A stretch of 5,542 nt of DNA from positions 1 to 5,542 of the forward strand of contig JAEEII010000104.1 in NCBI GenBank assembly GCA_016281295.1, in the 5' to 3' direction. The notes beneath the pieces were generated by a model. It saw only the letters and a list, made by a program, of their open reading frames with translations, had not been told where the DNA came from and searched no databases. Each line of letters begins with the position of its first letter. The first letter of the stretch is position 1. Below are positions 1 to 5,542 of the stretch, in pieces. The translations under genes were made by a program, and so were the position numbers. The DNA comes from Bacteroidales bacterium (lineage in GTDB: Bacteria > Bacteroidota > Bacteroidia > Bacteroidales > F082).

Positions 1-1
1 C

Positions 2-1318
2 GAAGGCTCTTTCAATGTCTGCGACGGTCGCGATATCCAATTCGTTTGGGTGAGCGGAAACTATCCTAGCGAATGTGGTTACGAATTCACTCACAATGGC
101 GAGACCATCCTTGAAAAGGCTACAAATTCAGCAGCTCCCGACGCAGGTATTGTCCTCACCTACACCGTGGACTGCGGTTTCGTTTCCTACACCCTCGAAA
201 TCGAAGGCTATGAAAATGACGATAATGACGGAGGCTACTACCTCATCGCTTCTCCTGTCACTGTGGATCTTACCAACCATGACATGACCACCGGCGACTT
301 CGACCTCTACTACTTCGACCAAGCTCAAGACAAAGAGTGGATCAACTACGAAGGTGAGAACGGTAACTTCAGCCTCGAACCTGGTAAGGGCTACCTCTAT
401 GCCAAGAAGGCCACCACTGAAGGCGAAATCTTTGAATTCACACTCACCGGCACACCTTATGACGGTGACGGCACTATCAGACTGGTTTATGACAACAACG
501 CCAACGAATTCAAAGGCTGGAACCTCGTGGGTAACCCCTGGGGCGTGAAAGCTTACCCCGACCATGAATTCTACACCATGGCAGAGGGTGGCGCTGGCAT
601 CGATGTCACACCTAATGTGGCTGGCACCGAAGTCGCTCCTATGACGGGTATCTTTGTAGTGGCCGAAGCTGATGGCGAATACATGACCTTTGCAGCTATG
701 GATTCTGGCAACAAGGCCGCCAACCTCGCCCTCAACATCACCAACAGCAACAACCTTGTTGACCGCGCCATCGTCCGCTTCGGTGAAGGCCGTCAACTGC
801 CTAAGTTCCAACTCAACCGGAACCACACCAAGGTGTTTATCCCGCAGGAAGGCAAAGACTACGCCGTCGTCAACGCTGAAGAAATGGGCGAGATGCCTGT
901 CAGCTTCAAGGCTGAAAAGAACGGCACCTACACCTTCAATGCTAACGCCGAGGAAGTGAATTTCAGCTACCTCCACCTTATTGATAACATGACCGGCAAC
1001 GACATCGACCTCCTCGCCAACCCGAGCTATAGCTTCGACGCTAAGAACACCGACCACGCCAACCGCTTCAAACTGGTCTTCGCCACTAACAACAGCGTCA
1101 ATGGCAACGACTTCGCTTTCATCAGCAACAACAGTCTGAAAATCTTCGGAATCGAAGGTCAAGCCACCCTTAAAGTCATGGATGTCACTGGTCGTACCCT
1201 CAGCACCGAAAGCTTCAGCGGCAGCTACGACAAACAGCTCAACCTCAGCAATGGTGTCTATTTGCTCCAGCTCATCCAGGGTAACAATGTTAAGACCCAG
1301 AAGATCGTGGTGAAATAA
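2..1318 (+). CDS. C-terminal part of a large T9SS-secreted beta-rich surface protein (5' end outside window)
   Basis: The frame is open from the first bases of the window to TAA at 1316-1318, giving 438 visible residues. The GTG at 50 is an internal valine codon and no start should be placed there. The visible protein has no recognisable catalytic domain. It begins with a small Cys-containing beta-type segment, followed by acidic, Tyr- and Asn-rich strands with the motifs GYYLIASPV (fragment residues about 78-86), PGKGYLYAKK (about 127-136) and GWNLVGNP (about 172-179). These recur, from general knowledge, in the stalk regions of Bacteroidota surface proteins. The last ~68 residues look like a T9SS type A sorting domain: SLKIFGIEG, then LKVMDVTGRTL, then LNLSNGVYLLQL, ending KTQKIVVK. 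The usual PNP motif at its start is absent. Codons strongly favour C at third positions (AAC, GAC, CTC, TAC), more than in the neighbouring genes, which hints at high expression. It converges on the cotH-like operon with one base between stop codons. Function and N-terminal domains cannot be told from here. Confidence 0.85.
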   Translation, partial: EGSFNVCDGRDIQFVWVSGNYPSECGYEFTHNGETILEKATNSAAPDAGIVLTYTVDCGFVSYTLEIEGYENDDNDGGYYLIASPVTVDLTNHDMTTGDFDLYYFDQAQDKEWINYEGENGNFSLEPGKGYLYAKKATTEGEIFEFTLTGTPYDGDGTIRLVYDNNANEFKGWNLVGNPWGVKAYPDHEFYTMAEGGAGIDVTPNVAGTEVAPMTGIFVVAEADGEYMTFAAMDSGNKAANLALNITNSNNLVDRAIVRFGEGRQLPKFQLNRNHTKVFIPQEGKDYAVVNAEEMGEMPVSFKAEKNGTYTFNANAEEVNFSYLHLIDNMTGNDIDLLANPSYSFDAKNTDHANRFKLVFATNNSVNGNDFAFISNNSLKIFGIEGQATLKVMDVTGRTLSTESFSGSYDKQLNLSNGVYLLQLIQGNNVKTQKIVVK

Positions 1319-1319
1319 A

Positions 1320-3374
1320 TCACCTCACCACCACCTTCTTCGTCACCTCACCCACAGTGATGAAATAAATCCCTGCGGGTAATTTCGAGATATCAATTCG
1401 TTGTAGAGACGCAAAATTTTGCGTCTCTACGACGTTTAATGGGCCAGCCATCATGGTTTGACCCATTAAATTTATGATGCGGTATTCCCCTGTAGAGACG
1501 TCATAATATGGCGTCTCTACATGTAATATGTCATGGGCAGGATTGGGAAACACCCGAAAATCACCCTCAACCAAAGTTTCAGAAACCCCAGTAAGGTCAT
1601 ACCCTACCGTCCAATTTTCGGGCAAACTGTTATCCATATCCAAATCAATCAATTCAAGGTATGCCCCTTCACCATCGGCCTCCCAAGGCCATGGATCGCT
1701 GTCTTGATAACACACCTCATCGATGATGTTACCCCAGGCATCGGACAGAACCAAGTTTTCTGATTTGTTGGAGAGATTCCTTGTATATTGTCCGAATGGC
1801 ATCGTATGATAATAGTCGATAAACATTAAAGAGTCGGAACACAACAGCAATGCCTCGTGAGCGGCAAGCCTGGAACCCACGGGGAATTGGTATGTGACAC
1901 CCAATTCCCGAAAATAAACACCCGTTAAATCAACCTCCTCATCGCCGTTATTGGTAATCTCAATAAATTCCAACTGGTCTCCATTAAGATACCAATAATC
2001 CTCAGGATGATAATGGATTTTGGAAATGACCAAGGGAGGAAGCGTCACATCATCACAACCATCAAACGAACCGAAATGTTCATTCAGCCAATTGGTACGC
2101 AAGTTCAACCACTCTTTCATCTGCTGCAATTCGTATGCGTGATTGTTCATCTTGTGCCAACGCTGATTGTCGCGACCTACCGCTTCCGAAATCAAACGGT
2201 CAATCTGATTGATACGAGTACAGACCATCGTATAATTCAACGGCTGTCCAAACTGAGTCATCTCATGCCAGCGACGAGCCATATAACAACGGAATATATC
2301 CGTATGGAACAAGTCATACCAAAACTTCGACCCCATGTTATCCCCATTGTCGAATTGCCACACGTCATAACGGCTACGGCTGCCGAACTCATCGTGGCCG
2401 AATGCCAGGTTATAATCCCATACCGGTCCCGCACGCAGCTTTCCGTTGCGATCCTTGTGGAAAAAGGTGCTCAAGCTATAGACATCCACGTTTGAAGTGT
2501 ATTCCGCAATCATCATGAAATCCACAAAAGAGGGAATATCAATGATAGATGGAAAACCATTTTCTATAGATGTGTTGTGATTATTTGCTTTGTTTTCCAA
2601 ATCCATGAACACCTGATGGATGTAGTTGTTCTGTGCCTGAGTCACCATTTCAGGTTTCGGATCATGGTGAATGTAGTTCACGTAGCTGGGCCACCACCAG
2701 TTGCTGCCGTACTCTTCCATTTGCCATGCCAGGGGATCATCGCCCAGCTTATCGGCTTTGGTGATGTAGCCTCCTGTCACCTCGGGAACGGTGTTACAAT
2801 TCTCGTCCATCTTCACGATGTTGACACGGTCTTTGTCAATCTTGATTTTCTCCATGAAGACATACAATCCCTTATAGTCGTTGTTGATCATCACCTCGCA
2901 ATAGACCCGACGAGGCGCATATTGTCCAAGACGTTCTGAGAGCTCGTAAGCCAGCACGTCGCGCATTCCCGTTTGATCGAAAGCCAGAGCATTCAAAATC
3001 CAATCGTTCTCTTTGGGCATCCCTAAGATGCTAACGTTATTGTTGCTCACGTCATCCGGCATCAGGGTTGTCAATCCGTAAGGTTTTTTATCCAAGAATT
3101 CCTGGGAGGTGCTGCCACGGGTCTCGATGCTAATGCGTCCGTCGTAATTGAGAAACTGTGGTTGGTTGACATCCGTCAGATAGTTGTGCGAGCCATCAGG
3201 ATGCCAGATGACTTTCATGGTGCCATACACCCTGGGGTTATCTGGTATCGTGACATGGTTATCCGTTTCAATGACCACGATAGGCAAGTTGCTGTCCGTG
3301 AGAATCTGGGCCTGCATGGAATACCATCCACCTGTAATTATCAATGTCAATAATAGGATTAGGGTTCGTTTCAT
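1320..3374 (-). CDS. Secreted CotH-family kinase with lamin-tail domain and T9SS sorting domain (downstream paralogue)
   Basis: This 684-residue protein starts at ATG 3374-3372 and ends at TGA. Residues 1-22 are a signal peptide (MKRTLILLLTLIITGG..., likely cut after QA). Residues about 26-435 match the CotH kinase fold: ETRGSTSQ (84-91), KKPYGL (96-101), SILGMPKENDWILN (115-128), YKGLYVFMEKIKIDKDRVNI (167-186), GGYITKADK (201-209), SNVD (294-297) and GPVWDYNLAFG (316-326). Asp297 and Asp320 are 23 residues apart, the spacing I recall for the catalytic and metal-binding Asp228/Asp251 of Bacillus CotH, so kinase activity is plausible. Residues about 447-590 form a lamin-tail-like domain (VISKIHY, LEFIEITNNGDEEVDLTGVYF, LSNKSENLVL). 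Residues about 605-684 are a T9SS sorting domain (FRVFPNP, YRIINLMGQ, LPAGIYFI, KKVVVR). Two palindromic repeats are translated inside this last domain. The start overlaps the stop of the upstream paralogue as ATGA, and no separate promoter is visible, so translation is probably coupled. The substrate is unknown; export by T9SS implies a surface or extracellular role. Confidence 0.9.
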   Translation of the reverse strand: MKRTLILLLTLIITGGWYSMQAQILTDSNLPIVVIETDNHVTIPDNPRVYGTMKVIWHPDGSHNYLTDVNQPQFLNYDGRISIETRGSTSQEFLDKKPYGLTTLMPDDVSNNNVSILGMPKENDWILNALAFDQTGMRDVLAYELSERLGQYAPRRVYCEVMINNDYKGLYVFMEKIKIDKDRVNIVKMDENCNTVPEVTGGYITKADKLGDDPLAWQMEEYGSNWWWPSYVNYIHHDPKPEMVTQAQNNYIHQVFMDLENKANNHNTSIENGFPSIIDIPSFVDFMMIAEYTSNVDVYSLSTFFHKDRNGKLRAGPVWDYNLAFGHDEFGSRSRYDVWQFDNGDNMGSKFWYDLFHTDIFRCYMARRWHEMTQFGQPLNYTMVCTRINQIDRLISEAVGRDNQRWHKMNNHAYELQQMKEWLNLRTNWLNEHFGSFDGCDDVTLPPLVISKIHYHPEDYWYLNGDQLEFIEITNNGDEEVDLTGVYFRELGVTYQFPVGSRLAAHEALLLCSDSLMFIDYYHTMPFGQYTRNLSNKSENLVLSDAWGNIIDEVCYQDSDPWPWEADGEGAYLELIDLDMDNSLPENWTVGYDLTGVSETLVEGDFRVFPNPAHDILHVETPYYDVSTGEYRIINLMGQTMMAGPLNVVETQNFASLQRIDISKLPAGIYFITVGEVTKKVVVR
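1399..1434. repeat. Palindromic repeat copy 1, inside cotH-like sorting domain (inner site)
   Basis: Positions 1403-1430 are a perfect 28-bp palindrome with no loop: left arm GTAGAGACGCAAAA, right arm its exact reverse complement. Pairing continues outwards to 1399/1434 with one T-G wobble (1402/1431). It is translated on the minus strand as part of VVETQNFASLQR (residues 648-659), between the LMGQTMMAGPLN strand and the RIDISKLPAG strand of the sorting domain. Confidence 0.9.
1491..1521. repeat. Palindromic repeat copy 2, inside cotH-like sorting domain (outer site)
   Basis: This is a 31-bp palindrome. Arms TGTAGAGACG (1491-1500) and CGTCTCTACA (1512-1521) are perfectly complementary. The core TCATAATATGG is itself self-complementary apart from one T-G pair (1501/1511) and a single central base. 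It shares its arms with copy 1 but has a different core. It is translated on the minus strand within HVETPYYDVSTGEYR (residues 618-632), after the FPNP motif. Confidence 0.9.
3371..3374 (-). other. ATGA stop/start overlap of the two cotH-like genes
   Basis: On the minus strand ATGA contains the start codon of the downstream gene (3374-3372) and the TGA stop of the upstream gene (3373-3371). There is no clear ribosome-binding site before the ATG and no TAnnTTTG element in the preceding region. The second gene therefore probably depends on read-through transcription and termination-reinitiation. Confidence 0.9.
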
Positions 3375-5410
3375 TTCACGATTAGTTTTTGAGTCATTCC
3401 GTCGATTTCAATATAATAAAGACCTGCGGACAGTTTTGACACATCAATCCGTTGTTGCAGAGACGATGTGCACATCGTCTCCGCGCCGTTTAACGGCCCA
3501 TTCATCACCGTCTGACCCATCATATTAACAATGCGATATGATTGTTGAGAGGATGAACACATCGTCTCAACGAGGATAATGCCATCGGTAGGATTAGGGA
3601 AAACCCTAAATCCGCTGGGCAGACTGTTTTTAGGGATTCCAAAAACATTTTCTGCCACCCAATTCTCTGGCAGGCTGTTGTCAAGATTCAAGTCGATGAG
3701 TTGCAAATATGCCCCCATGCCATTAGCCTGTGGCGGCCATGGGTAAGTATTGGAGTATTGCACTTCATCAATGACATTGCCCCATGCGTCAACAATCACC
3801 AAGTTTTCGGACTTGTTGGAGAGATTCCTGCGAAATTGTCCGAAAGGCACCTCTTGATAACAACTCACAAATGCCAAAGAGTCAGAGCATAACATCACGG
3901 CCTCATGAGGTTCAAGGCTAGCTCCAGCCGGGAAAGCGTAGGTCACACCCAGCTCGCGGAAATACACGCCGGTCAGATCCACTACCTCATCACCATTGTT
4001 AGTGATTTCGATAAATTCCAAACGATCGCCACTGACGTACTGCCAATCCTGGGGGCGGTAATGAATCTTCGAGATGACCAAAGGAGGCACATTCACATTG
4101 GAGCAATCCTCACAGGATCCAATATTTGAAGTCATCCATTCGGTACGAAGCTGTATCCAGTTTTTCATCTCCGCCAATTCGGTAGAATGCCCCCAAAGCA
4201 GATGCCATCGTTGCTGGTCGCGGTTCATCCCCTCGGTAATTTCCGCTTCAATTTCATCGATGCGGTTGGTGACAAATTCCACATTGAGCGGTTGGCCGGG
4301 CTGTGTCAACTCTTCCCATCGTTTCGCGAGATAGCAGCGATAGGTGGGCGAGGTGAAAAGCCCATACCAAAAGCGGGAACCTTCGTTGCTGACATCGTGG
4401 AACTGCCAAACATCGTGTTCGCTGGTGATGCCCCATTCATCGAAACCCAAGGCAAAATTGCAGTCCCACAACGGACCGGCACGTAGTTTTCCTTTACGGT
4501 CCTTATGGAAATAAGTACTATGCACATAGCCGTCGGGATTGGAGATATATTCGGTCATCAGCATATAGTCGATGAATGAAGGAATATCGACGATAGCCGG
4601 ATAACCCGTTGTGAGGGACTCGTCATGAGCCACAGCGGCATCGTCAAAATCGAAAAAGACACTTTTGATGTACTCATGTTGGGCTTCGGTGATCAGTTGC
4701 GGCTTGGGGTAGTGGTGAATATAGGCAACATCCGCCCAAGAATAGTTACCGGTCATGTGCCACGCCACTGGATCGCCTCCCGTGGTTTTGTCAGCTTTAG
4801 TGATATAGCCACCCGTGACATCAGGGAAGGTGTTACAATTCTCATCCATCTTCTCGACATTAACCCTGTTTTTGTCCACTTTTATCTTTTCCAGAAAAAC
4901 ATACAAGCCCTTATAGTCACCATTGACCATCACTTCGCAATATCTTCGTCGGGTAGCGTAATTGCCCATGAGTTCATAGAGCTCATAGGAGAGGAAATCG
5001 CGCATACAGGTTTGATCGAATGCCAAGTTGTTCAGAATCCAGTCGTTCTCCTCAGGCATGCCAAGAATGCTGACGTTGTAGTTTTCCTCGTCACCTGGAA
5101 GAAGTGTGGTTAGTCCGTATGGTTTCTTTTCCAGCGATTGGGAGGTGCTGCCACGGGTCTCTATGCTGATGCGTCCGTCGTAATTGAGGAACTGTGGTTG
5201 ATTGATATCCGACAGATAGTTACGCGAGCCATCTGGATGCCAGATGATCTTCATGGTACCATAGACTCGTGGCTCGTCAGGAATCGGAGCATGTCCATCC
5301 GTCTCAATGACTACGATGGGCAAGTTACTACTGTTCAGAATCTGGGCATGCGACCTTAACAATCCGCAAACCAAGATTAAAAAAAGATGCAAAAAAACAA
5401 TGCTTTTCAT
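3371..5410 (-). CDS. Secreted CotH-family kinase with lamin-tail domain and T9SS sorting domain (upstream paralogue)
   Basis: I place the start at ATG 5410-5408, giving 679 residues, because a clean signal peptide follows at once (MKSIVFLHLFLILVCGLLRS, likely cut after HA) and a -7 element lies just upstream. The frame stays open to the window edge, but that extension would put the signal sequence internally and overlap rlmN. The architecture matches the neighbour: CotH kinase fold about 26-430 with ETRGSTSQ (84-91), KKPYGL (95-100), SILGMPEENDWILN (114-127), GGYITKADK (200-208), NPDGY (291-295) and GPLWDCNFALG (312-322). Asp293 and Asp316 are again 23 residues apart. The lamin-tail-like domain spans about 444-585, and the T9SS sorting domain about 600-679 (FRVFPNP, YRIVNMMGQ, LSAGLYYIEI, KLIVK). 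Residues 24-91 differ from the neighbour at only about ten positions, while the segment around 210-275 diverges strongly. This is the first gene of the two-gene transcript. Two palindromic repeats in the sorting domain encode near-identical ETMC(S/T)SS peptides. Confidence 0.9.
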   Translation of the reverse strand: MKSIVFLHLFLILVCGLLRSHAQILNSSNLPIVVIETDGHAPIPDEPRVYGTMKIIWHPDGSRNYLSDINQPQFLNYDGRISIETRGSTSQSLEKKPYGLTTLLPGDEENYNVSILGMPEENDWILNNLAFDQTCMRDFLSYELYELMGNYATRRRYCEVMVNGDYKGLYVFLEKIKVDKNRVNVEKMDENCNTFPDVTGGYITKADKTTGGDPVAWHMTGNYSWADVAYIHHYPKPQLITEAQHEYIKSVFFDFDDAAVAHDESLTTGYPAIVDIPSFIDYMLMTEYISNPDGYVHSTYFHKDRKGKLRAGPLWDCNFALGFDEWGITSEHDVWQFHDVSNEGSRFWYGLFTSPTYRCYLAKRWEELTQPGQPLNVEFVTNRIDEIEAEITEGMNRDQQRWHLLWGHSTELAEMKNWIQLRTEWMTSNIGSCEDCSNVNVPPLVISKIHYRPQDWQYVSGDRLEFIEITNNGDEVVDLTGVYFRELGVTYAFPAGASLEPHEAVMLCSDSLAFVSCYQEVPFGQFRRNLSNKSENLVIVDAWGNVIDEVQYSNTYPWPPQANGMGAYLQLIDLNLDNSLPENWVAENVFGIPKNSLPSGFRVFPNPTDGIILVETMCSSSQQSYRIVNMMGQTVMNGPLNGAETMCTSSLQQRIDVSKLSAGLYYIEIDGMTQKLIVK
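3457..3484. repeat. Palindromic repeat copy 3, inside upstream cotH-like sorting domain (inner site)
   Basis: This 28-bp palindrome has a perfect 22-bp centre (3460-3481, halves GAGACGATGTG and CACATCGTCTC), one A-C mismatch at 3459/3482, and two further outer pairs. It is the positional counterpart of copy 1: flanks CATCAATCCGTTGTT and GCCGTTTAA align with those of copy 1. It is translated as GAETMCTSSLQQR (residues 642-654) on the minus strand. Confidence 0.88.
3544..3571. repeat. Palindromic repeat copy 4, inside upstream cotH-like sorting domain (outer site)
   Basis: This 28-bp imperfect palindrome has arms GTTGAGA (3544-3550) and TCTCAAC (3565-3571), one G-G mismatch at 3551/3564, four more pairs (GATG with CATC), and two unpaired central positions. 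It is the positional counterpart of copy 2. It shares the exact 11-mer CACATCGTCTC with copy 3 (3558-3568 and 3471-3481). It is translated as VETMCSSSQQ (residues 614-623) on the minus strand. Confidence 0.8.
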
Positions 5411-5428
5411 AATCCAACACGCATACGA

Positions 5429-5458
5429 TTGCAAAAATAGAAAAATATAGTAATTTTG
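5429..5458 (+). promoter_or_regulatory. Probable rlmN promoter (Bacteroidota sigma-ABfr type)
   Basis: TAATTTTG at 5451-5458, followed by C, matches the Bacteroidota -7 consensus TAnnTTTG exactly. A TTG at 5429-5431, 19 bp upstream, fits the -33 element. The -7 box ends four bases before the rlmN ATG, so the expected transcription start falls at or next to the start codon. No experimental start site is known to me. Confidence 0.65.
5432..5439 (-). promoter_or_regulatory. Probable -7 element of the cotH-like operon promoter
   Basis: Read on the minus strand this is TATTTTTG followed by C, an exact TAnnTTTG match. It lies 21 bases before the ATG at 5410, predicting a 5' leader of roughly 17 bases. 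No TTG-type -33 element is visible at the expected place (about 5459-5462), so the promoter may be weak or need an activator. It is 11 bp from the opposing rlmN -7 box, and its TTTGC end overlaps the rlmN -33 TTG. Confidence 0.5.
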
Positions 5459-5462
5459 CCTT

Positions 5463-5542
5463 ATGGAAAAAGAAATTCTTTTAGGCAAGACCCCTGTGGA
5501 GATCCAGGAGGTCGTTGATGAACTGGGACTCCCCAAGTTCAC
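5463..5542 (+). CDS. rlmN: 5' end of probable rlmN, dual-specificity RNA methyltransferase (cut by window edge)
   Basis: ATG at 5463 opens a frame of 26 complete codons running off the window. It reads MEKEILLGKTPVEIQEVVD and then ELGLPKF. The pattern LLGxTxxElqevVxELGxPxF is what I recognise as the N-terminal accessory domain of RlmN, the radical-SAM enzyme that methylates C2 of A2503 in 23S rRNA and A37 in some tRNAs; it acts in the cytoplasm. The radical-SAM CxxxCxxC motif and the catalytic cysteines lie beyond the window, so the call rests on the N-terminus alone. The gene is divergent from the cotH-like operon, with 52 bp between the two starts. No Shine-Dalgarno sequence is present, and the promoter -7 box ends only four bases before the ATG, which suggests a leaderless or nearly leaderless mRNA. 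Confidence 0.75.
   Translation, partial: MEKEILLGKTPVEIQEVVDELGLPKF

Noticed and set aside
128..1162. Long open frame on the minus strand opposite the left gene
   Set aside because: It is a shadow of the C-rich third positions of the real gene. Its Val/Glu/Asp-rich product has no recognisable motif and no promoter.
1311..1371. Direct repeat TGAAATAAATC (1311-1321 and 1361-1371)
   Set aside because: It is an 11-base AT-rich match, 50 bp apart, without flanking mobile-element features; chance is a sufficient explanation.
1403..1430. Rho-independent terminator at the perfect palindrome
   Set aside because: The palindrome lies inside the coding region well before the stop codon, has no loop and is not followed by a T-tract. 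Its relatives at three other coding sites argue for a repeat family.
3184..3528. Plus-strand frame containing an ETMCTSS peptide like that of the cotH-like protein
   Set aside because: The shared peptide arises because palindrome copy 3 reads the same on both strands. The frame is otherwise antisense to the two kinase genes.
1403..3571. CRISPR array or phage attachment sites
   Set aside because: The repeats are not regularly spaced with unique spacers of constant size. They sit at two homologous sites in paralogous genes and are translated; there are no cas or integrase genes.
1403..3571. CGTCTC arms as a defence-related restriction site cluster
   Set aside because: The hexamer matches a known type IIS recognition sequence, but no restriction or methylase gene is present and the arms are explained by the repeat family.
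5411..5542. N-terminal extension of the upstream cotH-like frame to the window edge
   Set aside because: It would bury a clear signal peptide about 44 residues inside the protein, cross both promoter elements and lie antisense to rlmN. The ATG at 5410 is the sensible start.

Overview
The window looks like a piece of a Bacteroidota (probably Bacteroidales-like) chromosome. Three predicted proteins end in recognisable or probable type IX secretion (T9SS / Por) C-terminal sorting domains. The intergenic promoters match the Bacteroidota TAnnTTTG -7 element, and no start codon has a clear Shine-Dalgarno sequence. The species cannot be named from the sequence.

Layout: (1) 2-1318 (+) is the 3' part of a large secreted beta-rich surface protein; its start lies outside the window. 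(2) 1320-3374 (-) and 3371-5410 (-) are tandem paralogues. Each encodes a secreted CotH-family protein kinase with the same architecture: signal peptide, CotH kinase fold, lamin-tail-like domain, T9SS sorting domain. They overlap by four bases (ATGA), so they are almost certainly one transcript, read from right to left. (3) 5411-5462 is a 52-bp divergent promoter region. (4) 5463-5542 (+) is the 5' end of a probable rlmN (23S rRNA m2A2503 methyltransferase), cut by the window edge. Coding density is near total, and no gene-free stretch exceeds 52 bp.

The most striking feature lies inside the genes. Four palindromes of 28-31 bp, with GAGACG/CGTCTC arms and variable but self-complementary cores, sit in the sorting-domain coding regions of the two cotH-like genes. 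They occupy the same two sites in each paralogue, and all four are read in the same frame, giving a (V/A)-E-T-...-S peptide. They look like a dispersed palindromic repeat family tolerated or favoured in loops of T9SS sorting domains, comparable in concept to Rickettsia palindromic elements inside genes. The two copies within the upstream gene resemble each other more than their counterparts in the paralogue.

The two CotH-like proteins probably leave the cell through the T9SS and act at the surface or outside it. Both keep the two aspartates expected of active CotH kinases. Their substrate is unknown. The left-hand protein is a fellow T9SS cargo but is convergently transcribed, and rlmN is an unrelated housekeeping gene.
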